Assembly (NCBI RefSeq): GCF_015999335.1
Contig: NZ_JAEACP010000004.1
Location: forward strand, 188,689-226,855
Direction of reading: 5' to 3'
Length of the DNA: 38,167 bases
DNA from: Tabrizicola soli
GTDB lineage: Bacteria > Pseudomonadota > Alphaproteobacteria > Rhodobacterales > Rhodobacteraceae
Translations under genes and position numbers: made by a program
In this document: piece after piece, positions 15,346-24,851 of the stretch
Numbering within the stretch: position 1 is the first letter of the stretch
How the letters are laid out: the number at the start of each line of letters is the position of its first letter
The notes under the pieces: generated by a model
What the model saw: the letters and a program-made list of their open reading frames with translations, nothing else
What the model was told of the DNA's origin: nothing
Databases searched by the model: none

Positions 15346-16656
15346 TCAGCTGTGATAGGCCTGCTCGCCATGGCTGGTAAGGTCCAGGCCCTGCCGCTCG
15401 GTCTCGCGGTCCACGCGCAGGCCCATGGTCAGGTCGACCAGCTTGAACGCAGCGTAAGAGACGGTCGCCGACCAGACCAGGGTCAGCAGCACGCCCTCGG
15501 CCTGGATCCAGAGCTGCGGCAGGATCGCGTAATCCCCGCCCTTCACCCCGCCGAAAGCCGTCGCCGAGAAGACCCCGGTCAGGATGGCCCCGACGATGCC
15601 GCCGATGCCGTGGATGCCGAAGACGTCCAGGCTGTCGTCATAGCCCAGGCGGATCTTCACCACCGTCACGAAGACATAGCAGGCCAGCGTCGCCAGCACG
15701 CCCAGCGCGACCGCACCCATCGGGCCGACCGTGCCGCAGGCCGGGGTGATGGCGACGAGACCGGCCACCATCCCCGAAACCGCGCCGAGGAGGCTGGCCT
15801 TGCCGCGCTGCGCCGCCTCCAGCAGGCACCAGACCAGCGTCGCCGCGGCCGGGGCGATGAAGGTGTTCAGCATCGCCAGCGCCGCCCCGCCATTCGCCTC
15901 GAGATTCGAGCCGACGTTGAAGCCGAACCAGCCGACCCACAGCAGCGCGGCGCCGATCATCGTCATCACCATGGAATGCGGCGCCATGTTGTCGCGGCCG
16001 TAGCCGAGGCGCGGCCCGATCACCAGCGCGCCCACCAGCGCCGCGATCCCGGCGTTGATATGCACCACCGTCCCCCCGGCAAAGTCGATCGCCCCCCGGC
16101 CGTAGAGATAGCCGCTCGCGTCCCAGACCATATGCGCGATCGGAAAGTACGAGAACGTGGCCCAGAGGACCGAGAAGACCAGGACCGCGCCGAACTTCAC
16201 CCGCTCGGCAAAGCCGCCGATGATCAGCGCCGGAGTGATCGCGGCGAAGGTCATCTGGAAGGCGATGAACAAGTATTCCGGGATGACACGGTCCGGGCTG
16301 AAGGTCGCGGCCATGCTGTCGGGGGTCACTCCGGCCAGGAACAGCTTGCCCGTGCCGCCCCAGAGCGGGCTGGTCGAGCCGCCGAAGGCCAGGGAATAGC
16401 CGTAGACCACCCAGACCAGCATCATCACGCAGGCGATGGCCGTCGTCTGCATCAGGATCGAAAGCATGTTCTTCGACCGCACCAGCCCGCCGTAGAACAG
16501 CGCGAGGCCCGGCACGGTCATGAGCAGGACCAGCACCGTCGCGACCATCATCCAGCCGACATCGCCCCTGTCCATCACCGGGGCGACCGCCTCGGCCCGG
16601 GCGGGCAGGCCGGCCATGAGGGCCAGGGTCGGGATTGCTGCAAGCATCGGCTTCAC
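15346..16656 (-). CDS. amtB: Ammonium transporter
   Basis: A 436-residue Amt/MEP/Rh family channel with an N-terminal signal peptide (about residues 1-22, ending ARA) and eleven predicted membrane helices. It imports ammonium as a trimer. The pore histidines lie in FAGGTVVHINAG and DVFGIHGIGGIVGAI. FYGGLVRSKN is the family signature near helix 1. The GTG at 16656 is chosen because AAAGGAA lies 6 nt upstream; an extension to 16719 would put 21 polar residues before the signal peptide. The regulatory PII gene glnK, often just upstream of amtB, is absent here, and I saw no convincing sigma-54 site. Confidence 0.95.
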   Translation of the reverse strand: MKPMLAAIPTLALMAGLPARAEAVAPVMDRGDVGWMMVATVLVLLMTVPGLALFYGGLVRSKNMLSILMQTTAIACVMMLVWVVYGYSLAFGGSTSPLWGGTGKLFLAGVTPDSMAATFSPDRVIPEYLFIAFQMTFAAITPALIIGGFAERVKFGAVLVFSVLWATFSYFPIAHMVWDASGYLYGRGAIDFAGGTVVHINAGIAALVGALVIGPRLGYGRDNMAPHSMVMTMIGAALLWVGWFGFNVGSNLEANGGAALAMLNTFIAPAAATLVWCLLEAAQRGKASLLGAVSGMVAGLVAITPACGTVGPMGAVALGVLATLACYVFVTVVKIRLGYDDSLDVFGIHGIGGIVGAILTGVFSATAFGGVKGGDYAILPQLWIQAEGVLLTLVWSATVSYAAFKLVDLTMGLRVDRETERQGLDLTSHGEQAYHS

Positions 16657-16913
16657 GGTCGGTTCCTTTCTTCCACGCCAGTCGCCCCGATGAGGCGGGG
16701 CAAGGCGGCATCGGGACAAGGATTCCGCACCCGCGACCGGGCCCGGGCAGGCCCCTTAGACAAAATTCCGGCACTTCCGCGCCGCGATGCCCGGTTTTTG
16801 AGCGGCAGGTTAAGGCGAATCGGATGCAGCAACCTTCGCTTTCCCGACAAAGCCCGCTATGTTGCGCCCAATCAGGCCGGGAACCGGCCTCGTTCCAATG
16901 GCGGACATCGGGC

Positions 16914-19265
16914 ATGGCAGCAGGTAGCGGGGGCAAGCGTCCCCTGGTCGCGGACAAGCGGTATTCGGCGCGCACGGGCGGCAACGGCGGCCCGGGCGGC
17001 AATGGCGGCGCGCGCAAGCCCGCCGCGCCGAAGCCGGCCAGGGCGCGCAAGGCGCGGCGCGCCCGTCCGCCCCGGCGGCAGCACGGGCTGGTCCTCGGCT
17101 TCTTCCTGATGGTCTGGCGCGTCCTCTGGGGCATCGCCTGGCGCGCCACCGCGATCGGCGCGCTGATCCTCGGCGGCATCGTCTGGTATTTCTACGCCCA
17201 GCTTCCCCCGGTGGCCGAGCTGATCGACGGCCGCGCCCGGGGCTCGGTCACCATGCTCGACCGCGAGGGCGAGGTCTTCGCCTGGCGGGGCGAGACCTTC
17301 GGCGGCATGATCACCGCCGAAAGCGTCTCGCCCTTCCTGCATGACGCGGTGATCGCGACCGAGGACAAGCGGTTCTACTGGCATTACGGCGTCAGCCCCC
17401 GCGGCATCGCCAGCGCCATCCGCATCAACCTGTCCGAGGGCCGCGGGGCCTTCGAGGGCAACGGCGGCTCGACCATCACCCAGCAGACAGCCAAGCTTCT
17501 GTGCCTTGGCGTGCAATGGGACCCCAAGCAGTGGAAGTCCGAGACCGATTACGAGCGTGACTGCCGTCAGGGCGGCATGTGGCGCAAGATCAAGGAAGTC
17601 CCCTTCTCCATCGCGATGGAGACCAAGTATTCCAAGGAGGAGATCCTGACGATCTACCTCAACCGCGCCTATCTCGGCGCGGGCACCCGGGGGTTCGAGG
17701 CCGCCGCGCAACGCTATTTCGGCAAGTCCGCCAAGGACGTGACCGCGGCCGAGGCGGCGATGCTTGCAGGGCTTCTGAAGGCCCCCTCGACCTATGCGCC
17801 GACCTCCAGCATGGAGCGGGCGCGCAACCGCGCCGCCGTGGTGATCGGGCTGATGGAGGAGCAGGGCTTCCTGACCAAGGCCCAGGCGGACGAGGCGCGG
17901 GCCAATCCGGCCGTGCTGTCCAAGGCGGCCAAGCAGAAGTCAGGCGGCTATTTCGCCGACTGGGTGATGGAGACGACTCCCGACTATCTCGCCCGCGACA
18001 CCACCGAGGATGTGGTGATCGAGACGACGCTGGACCAGACCATGCAGCGGCAGGCCGAGGAGGCGCTGGCCTGGGTGTTCGAGAACAAGGTCAAGGCGGG
18101 CTCGAAAGCCCAGGCCGCCATCGTGGTGATGAGCGCGGACGGCGCGGTGCGGGCCATGGTCGGTGGGCGCAACACCCCGAACGCGGGCGATTTCAACCGC
18201 GCTACCCAGGCGCTGCGGCAGACCGGATCGACGTTCAAGCCCTTCGTCTATGCCGTGGCGATGGACCTTGGCTACAGCCCGATGGATCTGGTCGAGGATA
18301 CGCCGCTCTGCATCTACACCGCCGGGTCGGGGGACTGGTGCCCGCAGAACTATGACAAGACGTTCAAGGGCCGGATCACCCTGACCCAGGCCCTGGCCGA
18401 AAGCCGCAACATCCCGGCCGTCCGGGTGTCCGAGGCGGTGGGCCGCGACCTGGTCAAGCAGGTCGCCACCGACTTCGGCCTGGCGCAGAATTTCGCCGAC
18501 GGCCCGGCGCTGGCGCTCGGCGTGTCGGAATCCACCCTGATCGACATGACCGGCGCCTTCGCCGGCATCCTGAACGGCGGCTCGGCCGTCACGCCCTATG
18601 GCCTGCAGGCGCTGAAGCTGAAGGGGATGGACGAGGAACTGTTCGGCGCGGGCGGCGGCATCGGCGAGCGCGTGATCTCGGAGAAGGCGGCGCGGGCGCT
18701 GACCTACATGATGCGCGAGGTGCTGGACTCCGGCACCGGCGGCCGCGCCCGGCTCGACGACCGGCCGGCTGCGGGCAAGACCGGCACCACGCAAAGCGCG
18801 CGGGACGCCTGGTTCGTGGGCTTCACCGCCGATTATGTGGTGGGCGTCTGGATGGGCTATGACGACAACAGCCCGCTTTCCGGCGTCACCGGCGGCGGCC
18901 TTCCGGCCGAGATCTGGCACGAGGTCATGGTGCGGATCAACGAAGGCGTCCCGGCCAGGCCGCTGCTGACCGAGGTGCCGGATTCCACCTATGCGCCGAT
19001 CGACCCCAGCACCACCGAAGGCGCCGTCACCGCCGAGGAAGTGCCCTATTTCAACGATCCTGACGCCCCGGTCTTCGACGGCCAGGGCTATGAGGCCCCC
19101 CTGCCCGAGGCCTATACCGCGCCCTTGCCCGGGGATGTGCCCTATATCGAGGGCCCGCTCCCCGAGGGCGCGGTGAAGGAAGGCCCCGTCGAAGGCGGCG
19201 GCCTTGGCGCGGACGACCTGGCCGAGCAGATCCTGGACGAGATCCTGGGCGCGCCGCGGAACTGA
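16914..19265 (+). CDS. Class A penicillin-binding protein (PBP1A type)
   Basis: A 783-residue bifunctional cell-wall synthase. A Gly/Pro/Arg-rich cytoplasmic N-terminus (about 1-57) and one membrane helix (about 77-95) precede a GT51 glycosyltransferase domain with catalytic Glu150 in ATEDKRFYWHYG and the GGSTITQQ motif near 185-191. The transpeptidase domain has the SxxK serine Ser439 (GSTFKPF), SRN in AESRNIPAV, and KTG in GKTGTTQS. A long acidic Pro-rich tail after about residue 690 is unusual in composition. It polymerises lipid II and cross-links peptides in the periplasm. ATG at 16914 is the best fit; the open frame upstream is not coding-like. Confidence 0.93.
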   Translation: MAAGSGGKRPLVADKRYSARTGGNGGPGGNGGARKPAAPKPARARKARRARPPRRQHGLVLGFFLMVWRVLWGIAWRATAIGALILGGIVWYFYAQLPPVAELIDGRARGSVTMLDREGEVFAWRGETFGGMITAESVSPFLHDAVIATEDKRFYWHYGVSPRGIASAIRINLSEGRGAFEGNGGSTITQQTAKLLCLGVQWDPKQWKSETDYERDCRQGGMWRKIKEVPFSIAMETKYSKEEILTIYLNRAYLGAGTRGFEAAAQRYFGKSAKDVTAAEAAMLAGLLKAPSTYAPTSSMERARNRAAVVIGLMEEQGFLTKAQADEARANPAVLSKAAKQKSGGYFADWVMETTPDYLARDTTEDVVIETTLDQTMQRQAEEALAWVFENKVKAGSKAQAAIVVMSADGAVRAMVGGRNTPNAGDFNRATQALRQTGSTFKPFVYAVAMDLGYSPMDLVEDTPLCIYTAGSGDWCPQNYDKTFKGRITLTQALAESRNIPAVRVSEAVGRDLVKQVATDFGLAQNFADGPALALGVSESTLIDMTGAFAGILNGGSAVTPYGLQALKLKGMDEELFGAGGGIGERVISEKAARALTYMMREVLDSGTGGRARLDDRPAAGKTGTTQSARDAWFVGFTADYVVGVWMGYDDNSPLSGVTGGGLPAEIWHEVMVRINEGVPARPLLTEVPDSTYAPIDPSTTEGAVTAEEVPYFNDPDAPVFDGQGYEAPLPEAYTAPLPGDVPYIEGPLPEGAVKEGPVEGGGLGADDLAEQILDEILGAPRN

Positions 19266-19280
19266 GGCACCGAATAGGAA

Positions 19281-19310
19281 AGGCCCCCTGATCAGGCGAT
19301 CAAGGGGCCT
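19281..19310. terminator. Hairpin between convergent PBP and mlaC genes
   Basis: AGGCCCCCTGATC (19281-19293) and GATCAAGGGGCCT (19298-19310) form a 13-bp stem with one mismatch and a 4-nt loop. It sits 16 bp beyond the PBP stop and 22 bp beyond the convergent mlaC stop, a place suited to a bidirectional terminator. Confidence 0.65.
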
Positions 19311-19331
19311 CATCATTCATCTTCCGCGCAG

Positions 19332-19940
19332 TCAGAGCCTGGCGAGATCCTTGATCAGCCGGTCAAGGTCGCCGCCGCGCTGGTCCAGCAGCGCGCCCAT
19401 CTCGGTGCGCTCGGAGGCCAGCATGTTCACGCCCTCGATGATGATGTTGAAGAACAGGCTCTTGCCGGACTTGTCCGACACATGCCAGCGCACCTCGAAC
19501 GGGGCCTCGCCCTTCAGATGCGCGGTCGAGATCACCTCGTAGAAGCTTTTCACCTTACGCGCATCGGCCACCTCGATCCGCCCGCCGATGAACTCGCGGA
19601 AGCGGCGGCCATACTTGCGGCTGATGTAGCCCTGGAACGCTTTGGTATAGGCCGAGAGCTGCGCCTTGGACGCCTGCCGCGCCGCCGGCCCCAGGACCGA
19701 GCGCGCGATCGCCGGCACATCGGCGTAGCGGGCGAAAAGCCGTTCGAAATCGCCCAGCATCGCGCCTTCGGACTTGCCCGAGTTGATGATGGAGTTGATG
19801 TCCGCCACCGTCTTGTCGACGAGCGAACGCGCCTGATCGGCCGTCAGCGCCTGCGCCGGCAGGGGCAGCGCCAGCGCGGCGGCCGTCACGGCCAGTCCAG
19901 CCGCGAAGGCGCGGCGCGTCAGGATGATCTCATTCGGCAT
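19332..19940 (-). CDS. mlaC: MlaC/Ttg2D family phospholipid-binding protein
   Basis: A 202-residue periplasmic protein of the MlaC family, which shuttles phospholipids between the outer-membrane MlaA complex and the inner-membrane MlaFEDB transporter. The N-terminus MPNEIILTRRAFAAGLAVTA has a twin-arginine-like signal (TRRAF) ending at AQA. The mature part shows FERLFARYADVPAIARSVLG, SKAQLSAYTKAFQGYISRKYG and the C-terminal GVNMLASERTEM. The start overlaps the end of mlaA by 11 bp, so they are translated together. The transporter genes mlaFED are not in this window. Confidence 0.9.
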   Translation of the reverse strand: MPNEIILTRRAFAAGLAVTAAALALPLPAQALTADQARSLVDKTVADINSIINSGKSEGAMLGDFERLFARYADVPAIARSVLGPAARQASKAQLSAYTKAFQGYISRKYGRRFREFIGGRIEVADARKVKSFYEVISTAHLKGEAPFEVRWHVSDKSGKSLFFNIIIEGVNMLASERTEMGALLDQRGGDLDRLIKDLARL

Positions 19941-20715
19941 AGGGGTCCTCGTAGGGGTCGATGAAGCCTTCGTCGCCAGCGCCTTCGGCCGCGCCTGCCT
20001 CCTGCCCCAGTTCGAACCGGCGGTTCTGCAGGTAGAGAAGCCGCGCCTGGGCATAGCTGTCCGCGCTTTCATATAGGATGGAATCGATCGTATCCGAGTA
20101 ACGATTGCGGTCACCAAGCCGTGAGAAGAGCTTCAGCACCGTGGCCGCCGTCGCTTCCTTGTCCGGCAGGGCCAGCCGCACCGGGTTCAGCACCACGTCC
20201 ACCGCCATTCCCGCCGCGTCCCGCGCGGTCGAGGGCCCGGCGAAGGGAAGTTCCACATAGACCCCCTCGCCCACGCCCCAGACATGCAGCGTCTCGCCGA
20301 AGTCGGTCGGCTTGCCCGGAAGCCCGATGGCGGTCGAGAAGTCGAACAGGCCGCCGATCCCGAAGATCAGGTTCATCGTCAGCCGCAGCGAGTTCTGGCC
20401 CGCATCGGCGATGCGCAGCTGCAGCAGGTTGTTCGCGATGTCGCCCGGCAGGTCCAGCGTGTCGGCGACGTTGCCCACGACGCGCTGCACCGGCTCGGGC
20501 ACGACGCTGCCGTAACCCTCGGCCGCGGGGCCGACCAGCGCCCGGTCCACGCCGCGGTTGAAGGCATGCACTTTGCGGTTGGTCGCCTCATAGGGATCGT
20601 TGATCCCGTCCGGCCCCGGCGCGCCGGCGCAGCCCGCCAGCCCCGCCTGCATCGTCAGGACGGCAAGCAGGCCGACCCTGCGGCGCCCGGACGTAAATGA
20701 ATTCTTCAGACCCAT
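19930..20715 (-). CDS. mlaA: MlaA (VacJ) outer-membrane lipoprotein
   Basis: A 261-residue lipoprotein with the lipobox LAGC (Cys29) after a basic, hydrophobic signal sequence. MlaA sits in the outer membrane and removes mislocalised phospholipids from the outer leaflet. Family marks are NDPYEATNRKVHAFNRGVDR, the helix around LPGDIANNLLQL and the GKPTDFGETLHVWGVGEGVY segment. ATG at 20715 gives a normal signal peptide; a TTG at 20733 adds six residues and is less likely. The acidic C-terminal tail overlaps mlaC. Confidence 0.93.
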   Translation of the reverse strand: MGLKNSFTSGRRRVGLLAVLTMQAGLAGCAGAPGPDGINDPYEATNRKVHAFNRGVDRALVGPAAEGYGSVVPEPVQRVVGNVADTLDLPGDIANNLLQLRIADAGQNSLRLTMNLIFGIGGLFDFSTAIGLPGKPTDFGETLHVWGVGEGVYVELPFAGPSTARDAAGMAVDVVLNPVRLALPDKEATAATVLKLFSRLGDRNRYSDTIDSILYESADSYAQARLLYLQNRRFELGQEAGAAEGAGDEGFIDPYEDPYAE

Positions 20716-20852
20716 GGACCTACAGTTCCGCAACCCGCCCCCCTGTCACGACCGGACGGGCGGTTGGCAAGGCATAAGACCGTGACCTGCCGAAGACAAC
20801 GCCGAACCGTGGCCGGATCGCCGCGCCGGCAGGATGATGCCAAGGAACCGCG

Positions 20853-22580
20853 ATGGCCGCGCCGCCTGTCCCGCCCCCCGACCTCCACCCCGGACTTGAG
20901 GAGCTTTCGGTCGCACGCGCCGGGCTGAACCGGGCCATCGGGCTGGCCTTCGCCTTCTCGGTCGCGGTCAACCTCCTGATGCTGACCCCGCCGCTCTACA
21001 TGCTGCAGGTCTACGACCGGGTGCTGGTCTCGCACTCGGCCGAGACGCTGCTGTCGCTGACGCTGATCGCGGCCTTCCTGATGCTGGCCCTTGGGCTCTT
21101 GGACCACGCCCGCGCCCGGATCCTGGCCCGGGTCGGGGCACGGTTCCAGGCCGGGCTCGATGCAAGGGTGATGCGGGCCGCGCTGCACCGGCTGGCGCTG
21201 GCCCCGGCCGATCCCGCGGCACTTGCCGCCCAGCGCGACCTCGACGCTCTGGCGCGACTCTGGGCCTCGCCGCTGCTGCCGGCGCTGTTCGACGCGCCCT
21301 GGACCCCGGTCTTCGCGATGCTGGTGGTCCTGTTCCATCCCTGGCTTGGCGCGCTGGCGCTTGGCGGCGGGATGGTGTTGGTGGCGCTGGCCTGGGCCAG
21401 CCAGCGGCTGGGCGAGGGCCGGGGCCATACGGCAACGCTGGCCGCGATGACCGCCGACCGCCTCTCCGAAAGCCTCCGCGCCGGGGGAGAGCCCCTGCCC
21501 GGCACCGGCTTCTCGCGCTGGGCCGCCAGCCGCGAGCGCGCCCTTCTCGCCGGAATCGAAGCCTCGGACGCAGCCGGGCGCTTCGCCGTCGCGGGCCGCA
21601 CCTTCCGACTGTTCCTGCAATCGGCCATGCTGGGCCTTGCCGCCTGGCTGGTCCTGCGGCAGGAACTGTCGCCCGGCGCGATGATCGCAACCTCGATCCT
21701 GGTCGGCCGCGCGCTGCAGCCGGTCGAGCAGGCGCTGGCGCATTGGCCTATGGCCTCGGCCGCGCTGCGGGCCCGGCGGCGGCTGGCGGGGCTTCTCTCC
21801 GCCGTGCCCCCACCCCCGCCGCGACTGCCCCTGCCCCAGCCGCGCGCCCTGCTCACGGTGGCGGGTCTGTCGATCCTGCCCCCCGGCGGAGCGACCCCGA
21901 TCCTGCGCGGCGTCAGCTTCACACTTGCCCCCGGTCAGGCCCTGGGGGTGATCGGTGCCTCCGGCGCGGGGAAAAGCGCCCTGGCGCGGGTTCTGGCCGG
22001 CCTCTGGCCCGTCGCTGCGGGAGAGGTCAGGCTGGACGGGGCGACGCTTGCGCAATACGGGCCCGACCGCCTCGGCCAGCTGATCGGCTGCCTGCCGCAA
22101 CGGGTGGTGCTGTTCGACGGCACCGTGGCCGAGAACATCGCCCGTCTCGACCCCAACCCGGCAGCCGACAAGGTAATCGCCGCCGCCACCGGCGCCGGGG
22201 CGCACCGGCTGATCCTGAGCCTGGCCGAGGGGTATGACACCCGGCTCTCCCCCTCGGGCAGTCCGCTCTCCGGCGGCCAGTTGCAGCGGCTGGCCCTGGC
22301 GCGGGCGCTTTACGACGATCCGGTGCTTCTGATCCTGGACGAGCCCAACGCCAACCTCGACCGCGACGGGACCGACGCGCTCAACCGGGCGGTCGGCGCC
22401 GCCAAGGCGCGGGGCGGGGCGGTGCTGGTCATGGCGCACCGCCCCGCCGCGCTGCAGGAATGCGATCTCCTCATGGTGCTGCAGGACGGCAGGATGGCGG
22501 CCTTCGGACCCAGGGACGAGGTGCTGCGCCAGACGGTCCGCAACGCCACCGCGATTGCCCGTCCGGGGGCTGCCGCATGA
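20853..22580 (+). CDS. Type I secretion ABC transporter, permease/ATPase
   Basis: A 575-residue half-transporter of the PrtD/AprD class. About six membrane helices (roughly 30-290) precede the ATPase domain. Walker A GASGAGKS is at 368-375, a Q-loop in CLPQRVVLFDG, the signature LSGGQ at 472-476, Walker B LLILDEP with Asp496/Glu497, and the H-loop in VLVMAHRP. All are intact. In type I secretion this protein and an HlyD-type adaptor export a protein with a C-terminal signal. AAGGAA precedes the ATG by 5 nt. The adaptor gene overlaps its end by four bases. No substrate or TolC gene is nearby. Confidence 0.92.
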   Translation: MAAPPVPPPDLHPGLEELSVARAGLNRAIGLAFAFSVAVNLLMLTPPLYMLQVYDRVLVSHSAETLLSLTLIAAFLMLALGLLDHARARILARVGARFQAGLDARVMRAALHRLALAPADPAALAAQRDLDALARLWASPLLPALFDAPWTPVFAMLVVLFHPWLGALALGGGMVLVALAWASQRLGEGRGHTATLAAMTADRLSESLRAGGEPLPGTGFSRWAASRERALLAGIEASDAAGRFAVAGRTFRLFLQSAMLGLAAWLVLRQELSPGAMIATSILVGRALQPVEQALAHWPMASAALRARRRLAGLLSAVPPPPPRLPLPQPRALLTVAGLSILPPGGATPILRGVSFTLAPGQALGVIGASGAGKSALARVLAGLWPVAAGEVRLDGATLAQYGPDRLGQLIGCLPQRVVLFDGTVAENIARLDPNPAADKVIAAATGAGAHRLILSLAEGYDTRLSPSGSPLSGGQLQRLALARALYDDPVLLILDEPNANLDRDGTDALNRAVGAAKARGGAVLVMAHRPAALQECDLLMVLQDGRMAAFGPRDEVLRQTVRNATAIARPGAAA

Positions 22581-23818
22581 CCCCGCTCTCCTTCCGCCCG
22601 GCCGCGCTTCTCGGCCTTGTGGCCCTGGCCGCGGTGGTGCCGGGCTTCGGTTTCTGGGCCGCGCTGACGCCGCTTGCCGGGGCCATCGTCGCCCAGGGCA
22701 GGGTCGAGGTCGAGGATCACCGCCAGGTCGTCCAGCATCCCGACGGCGGCGTGGTCGCCGCGATCCTGGTGGCCGAGGGCGATGCGGTCCGCGCGGGCCA
22801 GGTCCTGATCCGGCTCGACGGTGCGGCGCTGGAGTCCGAACTGGCGATCGTCGAGCTCCGCCTGCAGGACCTTGCGGCGCAACGCGCCCGCCTTCTGGCC
22901 GAGCGTGACGGCCTGACCGCCCCGACTTTCCCCCCCGGCCCCACCGCCGAGGCCGAGCGCCGCCTGTTCCAGGCTCGCCTCGCCACGCTGCGCGAGAACC
23001 GCGCGCAACTGGACCGGCGGATCGACCAGGCCCGCGCCGAGGGCGAGGGGATCGCCGCCCAGCGCGCCGCCGTGGCGCTCCAGGCCGGGCTGATCGACCG
23101 CGAACGCGCAATCCAGCGCGATCTTCAGGCCAGGGGCCTTGCCGCCTCCGCCACCGTTCTTGCGCTGGAGCGTGAGGCAGCCCGGCTTGAGGGCCAATTG
23201 GGCGAACTTGCGGCCGCGCTGGCCCGCGCCGGAGGCCAGGCGGTCGAGGTCGAGATCCAGCGCTCCACCCTCGAAACCCTCCGCCGCGAGGAGGCGGCGG
23301 CCGGGCTGCGCGCGATCGGCCCCGAGGTCATGGAACTGACCGAGCGCCGCCGCGTCCTGCGACAACGGATCGACCGGCTGGAACTGCGCGCGCCCGTCTC
23401 GGGCGTCGTGCTCGGCCTGCAACTCACCACGCCCGGCGCGGTCCTCCGCCCGGCCGAGCCGGCCCTGCACATCGTGCCGCAGGACCGCCCGTTGGTCATT
23501 GCCGCCCGTATCCCGCCCATCCATATCGACGAGGTCCACCCCGGCCAGCCCGCCGATCTGGTGCCGACCGCGCTCGCGGGGCGCGACCGGCCCCGGCTTT
23601 CGGGGCGGGTCGCGCTGGTCTCGGCCGACGCGCTGAGCGATCCGCAGACCGGCGCGGCCTATTACCTGGCCGAAGTGGTCCCCGATCCCGGCCCCGCGCC
23701 GCCCCTGCGCCCCGGCATGCCGGTCGAGGTCTACCTGCAGACCGGCAGCCGCACGCCGCTGGCCTATCTCATTGCGCCATTTGCCGCCTATTTCCACCGT
23801 GCCTTCCGGGAAAGCTGA
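22577..23818 (+). CDS. HlyD family type I secretion periplasmic adaptor
   Basis: A 413-residue membrane fusion protein. One N-terminal membrane helix (about 11-33) precedes a half-lipoyl segment (GRVEVEDHRQVVQHPDGGVV), a long Arg/Glu/Ala/Leu-rich coiled coil (about 95-285) and the second lipoyl half with LELRAPVSGVVLGLQLTTPG. A beta-barrel and C-terminal part follow with RPGMPVEVYLQTGSRTPL, typical of PrtE/HlyD. It links the inner-membrane ABC transporter to an outer-membrane channel. The ATG overlaps the upstream TGA (ATGA), so both are coupled. Confidence 0.92.
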   Translation: MTPLSFRPAALLGLVALAAVVPGFGFWAALTPLAGAIVAQGRVEVEDHRQVVQHPDGGVVAAILVAEGDAVRAGQVLIRLDGAALESELAIVELRLQDLAAQRARLLAERDGLTAPTFPPGPTAEAERRLFQARLATLRENRAQLDRRIDQARAEGEGIAAQRAAVALQAGLIDRERAIQRDLQARGLAASATVLALEREAARLEGQLGELAAALARAGGQAVEVEIQRSTLETLRREEAAAGLRAIGPEVMELTERRRVLRQRIDRLELRAPVSGVVLGLQLTTPGAVLRPAEPALHIVPQDRPLVIAARIPPIHIDEVHPGQPADLVPTALAGRDRPRLSGRVALVSADALSDPQTGAAYYLAEVVPDPGPAPPLRPGMPVEVYLQTGSRTPLAYLIAPFAAYFHRAFRES

Positions 23819-23924
23819 GGATTGACCCTGAAATGGCCACAAATAAGGGTTCAGATGGCTGGCAGTTGAACGAGTCAGGCGAAGCAGAGCAGAATTGGGC
23901 AAAATTGCGGCAATCAGGACCAGC

Positions 23925-24851
23925 ATGGGCGGGCTGACAAGCGACGGCCTGCGCGCCAGGATCCTGGCCTCGCTGGAGCATGCAAGTCGGACCTGGCTGA
24001 ACCGTGCCTTCACCTCGGCGGTCCGCGCCTTCCTGGTGATGATCCTCGTCGTCCTGCCCTCGGTCATCCTGCCGGGCATCGGGCCCGACACCAAGCAGAT
24101 CGTGGCGCTGGTCGCCCTTTTCGCCGGTGCGCTGGTCTTCTTCGAATACAATGCGATCTATCCCAGCCTGGTCGAGTTCCGCGACGGCGCGCCCTACAAC
24201 CGCATCCGCTACCTCATGCTGCTGGCGATCGTCCTCCTCCTGTCGCTGATCGTCGCGGACAGAGAGGAGCCGACCACCGTCTCGCGCCTGGTCCGCGCGC
24301 TGGGAGAGGTCGTGGGCAGCGCGCTGGACTTCCCCTATTCGCCGGTCCGCCTGGCAACGCTCATGCTGGCCGAAAACGCGACCGCCGCGCAGGTCCTGGA
24401 CATGCGCACCACCGCCGGAACGGCCTATATGGTCTCGCTGATGTCGCTGGCGATCTTCGTCATCGTGCTGAAGCTGGCAGGCTGGCCGTCCACGAAAAGC
24501 GCCTTCAACGTCTGGGTCAACCTGCCCACGTTCGAGCCGACCGCGCATGGCGATGTCGTCGACCGGCTGGAGCGTGATTCGCGCGTCAACCTTGCCGTGG
24601 GCTTCCTTCTGCCCTTCGTCGTCCCGGCGCTGATCGTGGGCCTGACGGCGGGACTCCCGCCGGGCACGCTGACCTCGCCGCAGACGCTGATCTGGACCAT
24701 GGCCGCCTGGGCCTATCTGCCCGCCAGCCTTCTGATGCGCGGCGTCGCCATGGCCCGGATCGCCGACATGATCCGCACCAAGCGCGACCTGAAACTTGCG
24801 GAAGAGGCAGCCCTCGCCCTCCCAGCCGAGGAGGAGGACGAGGAGTTCTGA
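23925..24851 (+). CDS. Conserved membrane protein of unknown function
   Basis: A 308-residue protein with about six or seven hydrophobic segments, for example AFLVMILVVLPSVILPGIG, then IVALVALFAGALVFFEYNA, YLMLLAIVLLLSLIVA, MVSLMSLAIFVIVL and FLLPFVVPALIVGLTAG. Charged helices flank them and the tail is very acidic (EEEDEEF). I do not recognise the family. ATG at 23925 is preferred to TTG at 23895 because CAGGA lies 5 nt upstream. The next gene starts inside its stop codon (CTGA), suggesting joint translation with the exported EEP protein, and leuB follows. Confidence 0.75.
   Translation: MGGLTSDGLRARILASLEHASRTWLNRAFTSAVRAFLVMILVVLPSVILPGIGPDTKQIVALVALFAGALVFFEYNAIYPSLVEFRDGAPYNRIRYLMLLAIVLLLSLIVADREEPTTVSRLVRALGEVVGSALDFPYSPVRLATLMLAENATAAQVLDMRTTAGTAYMVSLMSLAIFVIVLKLAGWPSTKSAFNVWVNLPTFEPTAHGDVVDRLERDSRVNLAVGFLLPFVVPALIVGLTAGLPPGTLTSPQTLIWTMAAWAYLPASLLMRGVAMARIADMIRTKRDLKLAEEAALALPAEEEDEEF

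Noticed and set aside
20706-23111. 801-codon open frame on the minus strand
   Set aside because: It is antisense to the intact ABC transporter and adaptor genes, is extremely rich in Arg, Gly and Pro, and has no recognisable domain; a GC-bias shadow.
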